In this document: in pieces, positions 23,944 through 30,609 of the stretch
Layout of the letters: the number at the start of each line of letters is the position of its first letter
Numbering within the stretch: position 1 is the stretch's first letter
Assembly (NCBI GenBank): GCA_002291945.1
Contig: DBAZ01000056.1
Location: 38,840-69,448 of the forward strand
Reading direction: 5' to 3'
Source: Tepidimonas sp. UBA997
Lineage (GTDB): Bacteria; Pseudomonadota; Gammaproteobacteria; Burkholderiales; Burkholderiaceae_C
DNA length: 30,609 nucleotides
Notes under the pieces: generated by a model
The model's input: only the letters and a program-made list of their open reading frames with translations
Told to the model about the DNA's origin: nothing
Databases searched by the model: none
Position numbers and translations under genes: made by a program

Positions 23944-24290
23944 TCGGCGTCGGGCCAACGACCGTCCTGCACCGACTCCTTGAGTTTGGGGCTGGCATGG
24001 AAGGTGACTACCCGCCTAGCCTCGATGGCCACAGGCTCGCCCGTGCGCGGGTTGCGTCCGGGTCGGGGCGCTTTGGTGCGAATCTGGAAATTACCAAAGC
24101 CCGAGAGTTTCACGTCCTGCCCTTGGATCAGGCGGTCGCTGATGACCTCGAAAAAGGCTTCGACGATGTCTTTGGACTCGCGCTTGTTGAAGCCGATCTG
24201 CTCATAGAGCATTTCGGCCAGTTGGGCTTTGGTAATGGCACCGCTGTCGTCGGTCTCGATCGTGGCAGCAACGGGGCGGGTCGTGTTCAT
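23931..24290 (-). CDS. ihfA: Integration host factor subunit alpha
   Basis: A 119-residue DNA-bending protein of the HU/IHF family. It has an extended N terminus (MNTTRPVAATIETDDSGA) before the conserved TKAQLAEMLYEQIGFNKRESKDIVEAFFEVI. The body GQDVKLSGFGNFQIRTKAPRPGRNPRTGEPV follows, including the DNA-intercalating proline of the beta arm. IHF-alpha and beta together bend DNA for recombination, replication and sigma54 transcription. It follows pheT by 19 bp, the same order as in E. coli, and is probably cotranscribed. The N-terminal extension of about 16 residues is longer than in E. coli. Confidence 0.96.
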   Translation of the reverse strand: MNTTRPVAATIETDDSGAITKAQLAEMLYEQIGFNKRESKDIVEAFFEVISDRLIQGQDVKLSGFGNFQIRTKAPRPGRNPRTGEPVAIEARRVVTFHASPKLKESVQDGRWPDADQTP

Positions 24291-24309
24291 GGAAGGTATC
24301 CCCCACAGT

Positions 24310-26733
24310 TCAACGCAGGCGGGCCTGCACGCGCTCGGCCAGCGAGGCGAGTACCGCCTGCACCACGCTGTCGATCTCTTCGTCCGTCAGGTTGGCATCG
24401 TCGCGCTCCAGCGTGAGGCGCACCGCCAGGCTTTTTTCGTCAGCCGCGAGACCGGCGCTGGACTCGGCCCCTTTCTTGGGCCGATAGACGTCGAACAGCA
24501 CCGCCGTTTTGAGCCAGGCACGGGTGTCGGCGGCACGCAGCGCCGCCATCAGCGCCGCGTGGGTCACGGCCTCCTTCACCACCACGGCAATGTCGCGCTC
24601 CACCGGCTGGTGGCGCGTGACCGGCTGCGCCACCGGCACCTCGCGTTGCAGCACGGCCGGCAGGTCCAGCTCGAACATCACCGGCGCTTGCGGCCAGCCT
24701 TCCAACTGGCGCCAGCGCGGATGCAATTCCCCCACAAAGCCGATGGCCTGACCGTCCAGCCACACGCGGGCGCAGCGGCCCGGGTGCATGGCGGGGTGGC
24801 TGGCCGCCTCGAAGGTGGGCGTGCGCGGTGCCAGCAAGGCCTCGATGTCGCCCTTGAGATCGTAGAAATCCACCGGGCGTGCGGCGATTGCCCATTGCAA
24901 GTCGGCCTGATCCCCCAAGGCCAGCGCAGCCACCCGCATGGGTTGCGCAAAACCGGCCACGGTGGTGTCGCTGTCGGTCACTGCCGCGTCCTTGCTGAAC
25001 ACCCGGCCCAGCTCGAACACGCGCACGCGGTGTGCCTTGCGGTCGGTGTTGAACTTGGCCACCGCCAGCAAACTGCCTAGCAGCGACGAACGCATCACGT
25101 TCATCTGACTGGCAATCGGGTTGAGCAGGCGGATCGGGTCGGCATGGCCGGCGTAATCGCGTTCCCAGCGCTCTTCCACGAAGCTGTAGTTGATGGTTTC
25201 CTGGTAGCCCAGCAGGGCCAGTTGGTGGCGCAACTGAAACGGTGCGCGGCGGCTCTCGGGACGGATCTTGGCCGTCACCGGGGCCAGTGGCGGGGTGTGC
25301 GGCAGGTGCTCGTAGCCTATGACGCGGGCCACCTCTTCGATCAGGTCTTCTTCGATCTGCAGGTCGAAGCGGAACGACGGCGGCGTGACAGTGACCGTGC
25401 CCTCGCCTTCTGTGACTGGCAGGCCGAGGCGGCGCAAGGCGTCGGCGCACTGCGGCTGCGTCAGCGGCATGCCGATGACCTTGGCCGCACGCGCCACCCG
25501 CAGCGTCACCGGCTGGGCTGGCGGCATGTGAACGATGTGATCGTCGATCGGGCCGGCCTGGCCGCCGCAAATCTGCACGATGAGGGCCGTGATGCGCTCG
25601 ACGTGTTCCACGGTGAGTTGCGGATCGACCCCGCGCTCGAAGCGGTGGCCCGCGTCGGTGCTGAAGTGGTAGCGGCGCGAACGGCCTGCTATCGCCTTTG
25701 GCCACCAGAACGCCGCTTCCACGAACACGTGGCGCGTCTGGTCGCCCACCGCCGTGGCGGCACCGCCCATGATGCCCGCCAGCGATTCCACCGCCAGGTC
25801 GTCGGCGATCACGCCCACCGACTCGTCCACCGTGACCGTATTGCCGTTGAGCAGCTTGAGTTGTTCACCCGCCCTGCCCCAGCGCACCTGCAGGCCGCCG
25901 TGGATGGCGTCCAGATCGAAAATGTGCGAAGGACGGCCCAGCTCGAACATCACGTAGTTGGAAATGTCCACCAGCGCCGACACGCTGCGCTGGCCGCAAC
26001 GGGCCAGGCGCTCCACCATCCAAGCCGGGGTCCGGGCTTGCGGGTCGATGCCGCGCACGATGCGTCCGGTGAAGCGGCCACACAAGTCCGGGGCTAGCAC
26101 GTGCACGGGCAGCTTGTCGGTGTGCGTGACCTCGATCGTGGGGTAAACGGGGGTACGCAGGGGCGCACCGGTGAGCGCGGCCACTTCGCGTGCGATGCCA
26201 TAGACGCTCAGGCAGTGCGCCAGATTGGGCGTGAGCTTGAGGGTGAACAGGCGGTCGTCGAGCTGGAGGGTTACGCGCACGTCTTGCCCCACCGGCGCGT
26301 CGGTGGCCAGTTCCAGCAGGCCGCCGTGGTCGTCCGACAGACCCAGTTCGCGCGCCGAACACAGCATGCCGTGGCTTTCTACGCCGCGCAACTGGCCGAC
26401 TTTGATCTGCAAGGGCTTGCCGTCTGCGCCCGGCGGCAGCTCGGCACCCGCCAGCGCACACGGCACCTTGATGCCGACACGGGCGTTGGGTGCGCCGCAG
26501 ACGATCTGCAGCCGTTCACCCGTACCGGCATCGACCTTGCACACGCGCAGGCGGTCGGCGTTGGGGTGCTGCGCCGCTTCGACGATGGCACCCACCACGA
26601 TTTGGCTAAAAGGGGGGGCCACCGGCACGCACGCCTCCACCTCCAGACCGGCCATGGTCAGGGTGTCGGCCAGTTGCTGGCTGGTCAGGGGTGGGTTGCA
26701 GAATTCGCGCAGCCAGGACTCGGGGAATTGCAT
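24310..26733 (-). CDS. pheT: Phenylalanyl-tRNA synthetase beta subunit
   Basis: A 807-residue large subunit of the (alpha-beta)2 enzyme charging tRNA-Phe. Domain order: MQFPESWLREF start, an EMAP-like tRNA-binding fold (about residues 40-150; VVGAIVEAAQHPNADRLRVC, GIKVPCALAGAELPPG), the B3/B4 editing domain (about 210-380; VSALVDISNYVMFELGRPSH), the B5 domain with RLGLPV, and a catalytic-like core (EEDLIEEVARVIGYEHLP, NPIASQMNVMRSSLLGSLL). It ends with a C-terminal ferredoxin-like anticodon-binding domain (QPVERDIAVVVKEAVTHAAL). Full length for the family. It follows pheS by 29 bp and shares its attenuator control. Confidence 0.97.
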   Translation of the reverse strand: MQFPESWLREFCNPPLTSQQLADTLTMAGLEVEACVPVAPPFSQIVVGAIVEAAQHPNADRLRVCKVDAGTGERLQIVCGAPNARVGIKVPCALAGAELPPGADGKPLQIKVGQLRGVESHGMLCSARELGLSDDHGGLLELATDAPVGQDVRVTLQLDDRLFTLKLTPNLAHCLSVYGIAREVAALTGAPLRTPVYPTIEVTHTDKLPVHVLAPDLCGRFTGRIVRGIDPQARTPAWMVERLARCGQRSVSALVDISNYVMFELGRPSHIFDLDAIHGGLQVRWGRAGEQLKLLNGNTVTVDESVGVIADDLAVESLAGIMGGAATAVGDQTRHVFVEAAFWWPKAIAGRSRRYHFSTDAGHRFERGVDPQLTVEHVERITALIVQICGGQAGPIDDHIVHMPPAQPVTLRVARAAKVIGMPLTQPQCADALRRLGLPVTEGEGTVTVTPPSFRFDLQIEEDLIEEVARVIGYEHLPHTPPLAPVTAKIRPESRRAPFQLRHQLALLGYQETINYSFVEERWERDYAGHADPIRLLNPIASQMNVMRSSLLGSLLAVAKFNTDRKAHRVRVFELGRVFSKDAAVTDSDTTVAGFAQPMRVAALALGDQADLQWAIAARPVDFYDLKGDIEALLAPRTPTFEAASHPAMHPGRCARVWLDGQAIGFVGELHPRWRQLEGWPQAPVMFELDLPAVLQREVPVAQPVTRHQPVERDIAVVVKEAVTHAALMAALRAADTRAWLKTAVLFDVYRPKKGAESSAGLAADEKSLAVRLTLERDDANLTDEEIDSVVQAVLASLAERVQARLR

Positions 26734-26762
26734 GATTCAGACTCTCGGAATGCGGGGGCGTA

Positions 26763-27908
26763 TCAACGGAACTGGCGCAGAAAACGGATGTCGCCGTCAA
26801 AGAACAGGCGCAGGTCGTTCACACCATAGCGCAGCATGGTCAGGCGGTCGGGGCCCATGCCGAAGGCAAAGCCGATGTATTGCTCCGGGTCCAGCCCCAT
26901 GTTGCGCACCACGTTCGGGTGTACCTGGCCGCTGCCCGCCACTTCCAGCCAGCGGCCCGCCAGCGGCCCGGTCTGGAACTGGATGTCGATCTCGGCGCTG
27001 GGCTCGGTGAACGGGAAGAAGCTGGGGCGAAAGCGCAACACCAGATCGTCCGATTCGAAGAAGGTGCGGCAGAAATCGGTAAAGACGAATTTCAGGTCTT
27101 TGAAGCTCACGTTCTCGCCGATCCACAGGCCTTCGCACTGGTGGAACATGGGTGAATGGGTGGCGTCGCTGTCCACGCGGTAGGTGCGGCCGGGCGCAAT
27201 GACGCGAATTTCGGGCATGGAGAACGATCCCCCACACTCCTGCGCGTGGCTGGTCGCTGCCGCCCGAGGGGGCTGATTCGCCGTGGGGTGGCCCGACGGC
27301 GTAGCGCCACTGACCTGCGCGGCTTGCCAGAGCGCCTTGTAACGCTTGACGTGCTGCACCGCATGGCGAATCTGCATCGGGCTGGTGTGGGTGCGCAGCA
27401 GGTTGGGCGCTCGTTGGCTGCCGCCTTCGACGTAAAACGTGTCGTGCATGGAACGCGCCGGATGGTCTTCCGGCGTGTTGAGCGCGGTGAAGTTGAACCA
27501 GTCGGATTCGATCTCGGGGCCGTCGGCAACTTCGAACCCCATCGAGCCGAAAATGGCTTCGATGCGCTCCAAGGTCAGGCTCACCGGGTGCAGCCCACCG
27601 CTACCACGCTGGCGGCCCGGCAGGGTCACGTCCAGCGCCTCGGCCTGCAACTGGCGCTGCAATTCGGCTTCGGCCAGTTCCGCACGTCGCTCGTTCAACG
27701 CCGACTCGATCATTTGCTTGGCCACGTTGATGGCGGCACCCCGGGTCTTCTTTTCCTCCACGCTCAGCGCGGCCATGCCTTTCATGAGCTCGGTCATGCG
27801 GCCACTCTTGCCCAGGTACTGGGCCTTGGCGTTTTCCAGATCGGTGGGGGTGTGGGCCTGTGCAAACTGCGCACGCGCCGACTGCACCAGGGAATCGAGG
27901 TCGTTCAT
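26763..27908 (-). CDS. pheS: Phenylalanyl-tRNA synthetase alpha subunit with a repeat-derived insert
   Basis: A 381-residue catalytic subunit. Residues 1-90 form the N-terminal coiled coil that contacts tRNA; the class II core follows (HPVSLTLERIEAIFGSMGFE, NFTALNTPEDHPARSMHDTFY, LLRTHTSPMQIR). Motif 2 is IAPGRTYRVDSDATHSPMFHQ and motif 3 FGMGPDRLTMLRYG. Between KRYKALWQAA and MPEIRVIAPG there is an extra segment of about 30 residues (about 198-229, Pro/Ala/Thr-rich) that other PheS proteins lack from memory. It coincides with a GC-rich repeat element in the DNA. The frame is kept, so the enzyme is presumably functional. The preceding leader carries a Phe leader peptide and terminator. Confidence 0.96.
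   Translation of the reverse strand: MNDLDSLVQSARAQFAQAHTPTDLENAKAQYLGKSGRMTELMKGMAALSVEEKKTRGAAINVAKQMIESALNERRAELAEAELQRQLQAEALDVTLPGRQRGSGGLHPVSLTLERIEAIFGSMGFEVADGPEIESDWFNFTALNTPEDHPARSMHDTFYVEGGSQRAPNLLRTHTSPMQIRHAVQHVKRYKALWQAAQVSGATPSGHPTANQPPRAAATSHAQECGGSFSMPEIRVIAPGRTYRVDSDATHSPMFHQCEGLWIGENVSFKDLKFVFTDFCRTFFESDDLVLRFRPSFFPFTEPSAEIDIQFQTGPLAGRWLEVAGSGQVHPNVVRNMGLDPEQYIGFAFGMGPDRLTMLRYGVNDLRLFFDGDIRFLRQFR
27229..27317 (+). repeat. Intergenic-type GC-rich repeat embedded in frame in pheS
   Basis: The element starts CCCCCAC, has the core TCGCTGCCGCCCGAGGGGGC at 27254-27273 (19 of 20 identical to 18771-18790) and GGGGTGGCCCGAC at 27285-27297 (11 of 13 identical to 18804-18816), with spacing differing by only 2 bp. 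It runs opposite to the pheS coding strand and encodes residues of roughly 198-227. Exact ends are uncertain. Confidence 0.8.
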
Positions 27909-27943
27909 CTCAAGGGTCCAAACGGGGTCCGCAAGGGACCATG

Positions 27944-27975
27944 AAAAAAGGGCCAGTGCCGTACAGCGCTGGCCC
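27944..27975 (-). terminator. Intrinsic terminator/attenuator between rplT and pheS
   Basis: On the operon strand GGGCCAG (27975 to 27969) pairs with CTGGCCC (27956 to 27950), with two further inner G-C pairs and a TGTACG loop. Six T (27949 to 27944) follow. It lies 36 bp before the pheS start and 20 bases after the leader peptide stop. An alternative pairing of CAGC upstream with GCTG in the stem could act as antiterminator. Confidence 0.85.
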
Positions 27976-27983
27976 CTCGAGCT

Positions 27984-28007
27984 GGGTATTTTCGTTCAGA
28001 AAAACCC
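27984..28007 (-). promoter_or_regulatory. Pause-type hairpin over the leader Phe codons
   Basis: On the operon strand GGGT-TTTTC pairs with GAAAA-(T)-ACCC: nine base pairs, one bulged T, loop TGAAC. The Phe codons TTT TTC are in the 5' arm, so a ribosome stalled there would open this hairpin, freeing its 3' arm to interfere with the terminator downstream. Confidence 0.6.
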
Positions 28008-28016
28008 GTCGCCCAT
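27996..28016 (-). CDS. Phe leader peptide of pheST (MGDGFF)
   Basis: A six-codon frame, ATG GGC GAC GGG TTT TTC TGA, whose ATG overlaps the rplT stop codon (TGATG). Ribosomes finishing L20 could restart on it without a separate ribosome site. The two terminal phenylalanine codons are followed by the pause-type hairpin and an intrinsic terminator before pheS, the standard arrangement of amino-acid-dependent attenuation. E. coli uses a 14-residue leader (pheM) with five Phe codons at the same place in the operon. The peptide here is much shorter, and no expression evidence exists. Confidence 0.65.
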   Translation of the reverse strand: MGDGFF

Positions 28017-28375
28017 CAGGCCGCCAGCTTGGCCTTGACCTGCTCGACGATGCTGCCAAAGGCGGCTTTGTCGTTGACGGCCAGATCGGCCAGCACCTTG
28101 CGGTCGATTTCGATGGCGGCTTTCTTCAGGCCGTTGGCAAACTGGCTGTAGGTCAGGCCGAGTTCACGCACACCGGCGTTGATACGCGCAATCCACAACT
28201 GGCGGAACACGCGCTTGCGGGTCCGGCGGTCACGGTAGGCGTATTGACCGGCCTTCATCACCGCCTGCTTGGCGATGCGAAAGACGTTACCACGGCGACC
28301 ACGGAAACCCTTGGCCAGCTTCAGAACTTTTTTATGACGGGCACGTGCGGTGACACCACGTTTGACGCGAGGCAT
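28016..28375 (-). CDS. rplT: 50S ribosomal protein L20
   Basis: A 119-residue protein needed early in 50S assembly. The sequence is unmistakable: MPRVKRGVTARARHKKVLKL, AKGFRGRRGNVFRIAKQAVM, YRDRRTRKRVFRQLWIARIN and GLTYSQFANGLKKA. AAGGAG lies 6 bases before the ATG. It follows rpmI by 27 bp in the conserved infC-rpmI-rplT order. In E. coli, L20 represses its own operon by binding mRNA near rpmI. The stop codon overlaps the start of the Phe leader peptide. Confidence 0.99.
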   Translation of the reverse strand: MPRVKRGVTARARHKKVLKLAKGFRGRRGNVFRIAKQAVMKAGQYAYRDRRTRKRVFRQLWIARINAGVRELGLTYSQFANGLKKAAIEIDRKVLADLAVNDKAAFGSIVEQVKAKLAA

Positions 28376-28402
28376 AGCTTACTCCTTGTTCGTCGCGTTG
28401 AA

Positions 28403-28606
28403 TTACAGGCCAGCGAAGGGCAGCATCTGTGCCATGTGACCCATATTGGTCTCATGGACATTCACCGCACCGCGCAACTGGCGCTTGTTCTTGGTGGTCT
28501 TCTTGGTCAGGATGTGACGCTTGAAGGCCTGACCGCGCTTGACGGTGCCACCGGGACGAACGCGAAAACGCTTTTTCGCACTGCTCTTGGTCTTCATTTT
28601 GGGCAT
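28403..28606 (-). CDS. rpmI: 50S ribosomal protein L35
   Basis: A 67-residue basic protein: MPKMKTKSSAKKRFRVRPGG, KRGQAFKRHILTKKTTKNKR and the C-terminal HMAQMLPFAG. Length is usual (about 65). AAGGAG precedes the ATG by 6 bases; an out-of-frame ATG lies between them. It sits between infC and rplT, as in most bacteria. Confidence 0.99.
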   Translation of the reverse strand: MPKMKTKSSAKKRFRVRPGGTVKRGQAFKRHILTKKTTKNKRQLRGAVNVHETNMGHMAQMLPFAGL

Positions 28607-28639
28607 GGCATGCTCCTTATGGTTTGTGCTCGTGAGGCG

Positions 28640-28683
28640 CCGTGAAACCCATCACGGTCTTGTTGGCCCCGAGCCACTTGGGG
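28640..28683 (-). promoter_or_regulatory. Two hairpins in the infC-rpmI spacer
   Basis: In the 120-bp spacer a 6-bp perfect stem (28640-28645 with 28652-28657, CCGTGA/TCACGG) and a 4-bp CCCC/GGGG stem (28667-28670 with 28680-28683) lie upstream of the rpmI ribosome site. They could be part of an L20-responsive leader, but I do not recognise a described class. No T-run follows. Confidence 0.3.
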
Positions 28684-28726
28684 TGATGCAGGTGACCGAC
28701 CCGCACCGCCCTGCTGCCAGCAAGCC

Positions 28727-29335
28727 TCAGGCTTCCTGGCCAGCCGGTTGCGCTTCCGCCACCGGCTTGCTGCCCCCGGCTTTTTTACGGCCCGGGGCAA
28801 TCATCATGATCATCTGGCGACCTTCGAGCTTGGGGAATTGCTCCACCACGATCGCATCGCCGAGTTCATCGCGAATACGGTTGAGCAAGGCCAACCCGAG
28901 TTCCTGGTGCGTGATTTCACGCCCACGGAAACGCAAAGTCACCTTGCACTTGTCGCCGTCGTCCAAGAAGCGGCGGATGTTGCGCATCTTGATGTGGTAG
29001 TCGCCATCGTCGGTACCGGGCCGGAACTTGATTTCCTTGACCTCGATGACCTTCTGCTTGGCTTTTGCTTCCGCTGCCTTCTTCTGTTCCGCGTACTTGA
29101 ACTTGCCGTAGTCGATCAGGCGGCATACCGGCGGCTTGGCCGTCGCGGCAATCTCGACCAGATCGACATCCAGATCGCCCGCCATCCGCAGCGCTTCCAG
29201 GGTGCTCACGATACCGATGGCTTCGCCATCAGGGCCGCTCAAGCGAACTTCGGGCACGTTGATCTCGCGGTTGAGGCGGTGTGCCCGTTCCTCGCGCTGA
29301 CGGCGGTCACGGAAATTGGGGGCAGCGGTAACGAT
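28727..29335 (-). CDS. infC: Translation initiation factor IF-3 with ATC start
   Basis: A 202-residue factor that keeps 30S free and checks the initiator tRNA. The N domain reads FRDRRQREERAHRLNREINV and LVEIAATAKPPVCRLIDYGKFKY; after a Lys-rich linker the C domain reads VKEIKFRPGTDDGDYHIKMRN. The conserved N terminus requires a start upstream of the first GTG (29257); no ATG is available. An ATC at 29335 with AAAGGA 7 bases upstream fits the known use of a rare start codon in infC, which IF-3 itself discriminates against to control its level. The C terminus carries an extra Gly/Ala/Pro-rich tail. Confidence 0.95.
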   Translation of the reverse strand: MVTAAPNFRDRRQREERAHRLNREINVPEVRLSGPDGEAIGIVSTLEALRMAGDLDVDLVEIAATAKPPVCRLIDYGKFKYAEQKKAAEAKAKQKVIEVKEIKFRPGTDDGDYHIKMRNIRRFLDDGDKCKVTLRFRGREITHQELGLALLNRIRDELGDAIVVEQFPKLEGRQMIMMIAPGRKKAGGSKPVAEAQPAGQEA

Positions 29336-29419
29336 GGTGAAATCCTTTATTCAAAAAATCATGGGCCAGACACAGCCTGCACCCAACAGTTGGCTCGACT
29401 GTCGGCCCAACAGCCGACC

Positions 29420-30609
29420 TCAAGCCTTGGCTTGAAGATCGGCAACGAACCGTTGGACGAAGGCGTCGAGCGACAGAACCCCGAGATCCTTGTTGCCGCG
29501 CGCACGCACGGCCACGGAACCGGACATCTTCTCTTTGTCACCCACGACGAGGATGTAAGGCAGCTTTTGGAGCGAAAACTCACGGATTTTATACGTGATT
29601 TTCTCGTTGCGCAAATCCAGCACCACTCTAACGCCTTGATTTTCCAGTGTTTTGGCAATTTCGCGACAGTAGTCAGCCTGGGCGTCGGTGATATTGAGCA
29701 CTGCCACCTGCAGCGGTGCCAGCCAGGCAGGCAAAGCGCCCGCGTGCTGCTCGATCAGAATGCCGATGAAACGCTCCATGCTGCCCACGATGGCGCGGTG
29801 CAGGATGACGGGGTGCTGGCGGCTGCCGTCTTCGGCCACGTACTCGGCATCGAGCCGTTCGCTCAGGTTGAAGTCCACCTGAATGGTGCCGCACTGCCAC
29901 TCGCGGCCTAGGGCATCGCGCAGGGTGTATTCGATTTTCGGGCCGTAGAAAGCGCCGTCACCGGCAGAAATCACGAACGCACAACCGGCATGGCGCAGGC
30001 TGTCCATCAGCGCTTGCTCGGCCTTGTCCCACAGGTCGTCGGAGCCGATGCGGGCTGCCGGCCGGGTGGAGACTTTGTACAGGATGTCGGTGAAGCCGAA
30101 GTCGGCATAAACCTGTTTCAGCACCCGGGTGAAGGTGTCGCATTCGCTCAGGATTTGGTTTTCGGTGCAGAAGATGTGGCCGTCGTCCTGGGTGAAGCCG
30201 CGCACCCGCATGATGCCGTGCAGCCCGCCGGAGGGCTCGTTGCGGTGGCACTGGCCGAATTCGCCATAGCGCAGCGGCAAGTCACGGTAGCTCTTGATGC
30301 CCTGCTTGTAAATCAGGATGTGGCCCGGACAGTTCATCGGCTTGAGCGCGTAGTCGCGCTTTTCCGATTCGGTGACGAACATGTTGTCGCGGTACTTGTC
30401 CCAGTGGCCGGTCTTTTCCCACAACGTCTTGTCGAGGATCTGCGGACCCTTGACCTCCTGGTAGCCGTTGTCGCGATAGACGCGGCGCATGTATTGCTCG
30501 ACCTGCTGCCACAGCGTCCAGCCCTTGGGGTGCCAGAACACCAGGCCTGGTGCGTGCTCGTCGATGTGGAACAGGTCCAGCTCGCGCCCGAGCTTGCGGT
30601 GGTCGCGCT
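29420..30609 (-). CDS. thrS: Threonyl-tRNA synthetase, 5' end beyond the window
   Basis: The C-terminal 396 residues of ThrRS; the N-terminal TGS and editing domains lie outside the right edge. The catalytic core begins RKLGRELDLFHIDEHAPGLV and shows LKPMNCPGHILIYK (zinc Cys), RYGEFGQCHRNEPSGGLHGI as motif 2, RVRGFTQDDGHIFC, and ILHRAIVGSMERFIGILIEQ as motif 3. The anticodon-binding domain follows (GVRVVLDLRNEKITYKIREF, LPYILVVGDKE). The enzyme attaches threonine to tRNA-Thr. infC starts 84 bp downstream, consistent with a thrS-infC operon. Its own leader and any regulatory hairpins are not visible. Confidence 0.98.
   Translation of the reverse strand, partial: RDHRKLGRELDLFHIDEHAPGLVFWHPKGWTLWQQVEQYMRRVYRDNGYQEVKGPQILDKTLWEKTGHWDKYRDNMFVTESEKRDYALKPMNCPGHILIYKQGIKSYRDLPLRYGEFGQCHRNEPSGGLHGIMRVRGFTQDDGHIFCTENQILSECDTFTRVLKQVYADFGFTDILYKVSTRPAARIGSDDLWDKAEQALMDSLRHAGCAFVISAGDGAFYGPKIEYTLRDALGREWQCGTIQVDFNLSERLDAEYVAEDGSRQHPVILHRAIVGSMERFIGILIEQHAGALPAWLAPLQVAVLNITDAQADYCREIAKTLENQGVRVVLDLRNEKITYKIREFSLQKLPYILVVGDKEKMSGSVAVRARGNKDLGVLSLDAFVQRFVADLQAKA

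Noticed and set aside
24229..26097. Long forward frames opposite pheT
   Set aside because: They are antisense shadows of pheT, with no recognisable domains; pheT itself is full length and conserved.

Overview
The window is a GC-rich chromosomal segment whose gene order and protein sequences fit a betaproteobacterium of the order Burkholderiales, most likely a Comamonadaceae-like lineage. The points for this are: ctaC with a fused cytochrome c domain followed by ctaD, a 38-residue small protein, ctaG and ctaE; a DUF2909 gene head-to-head with SURF1; glyA-nrdR; DUF1841; and the thrS-infC-rpmI-rplT-pheS-pheT-ihfA order. The taxonomic call is inference; no 16S gene is present.

Layout. 53-178: tRNA-Leu(CAA) and its terminator. 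206-3228: a Ca/Na exchanger, an atypical Rossmann-fold (SDR-like) protein and a ferredoxin-reductase-like flavoprotein. 3265-11643: the aa3-type (cytochrome c-fused) terminal oxidase with its heme A and copper assembly genes, in two leftward units (ctaC-ctaD-small protein-ctaG-ctaE; SURF1-SCO-like-ctaA-ctaB). One divergent small membrane gene lies between them, and there is a shared bidirectional terminator at 7013-7044. Two FNR/ANR-like palindromes lie upstream of ctaC. 11938-15861: a BioC-like methyltransferase, comF, trmL, a MaoC-fold hydratase, an orphan ParA-like ATPase and DUF1841. 15862-16401 is a 540-bp gene-free stretch with several perfect hairpins, a strong sigma70 promoter and a potentially structured leader for a membrane-anchored lytic transglycosylase. 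17336-17425 looks like a ZTP (pfl) riboswitch ahead of glyA, followed by nrdR. 19489-23357: a small surface-glycan cluster (FkbM methyltransferase, two GT2 glycosyltransferases, phosphomannomutase/phosphoglucomutase). 23398-30609: ogt, then the leftward translation operon thrS (cut by the window edge)-infC-rpmI-rplT-[leader peptide and attenuator]-pheS-pheT-ihfA.

Most notable: (1) a six-codon leader peptide ending Phe-Phe starts on the rplT stop codon (TGATG) and is followed by a pause-type hairpin and an intrinsic terminator just before pheS, the layout of a phenylalanine attenuator; (2) a GC-rich intergenic repeat, also found between glyA and nrdR, lies in frame inside pheS and adds about 30 residues just before class II motif 2; (3) FNR/ANR-like boxes at the oxidase operon; (4) the ZTP riboswitch; (5) infC starts on ATC. 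No CRISPR array, intact insertion sequence, prophage or defence system was seen.
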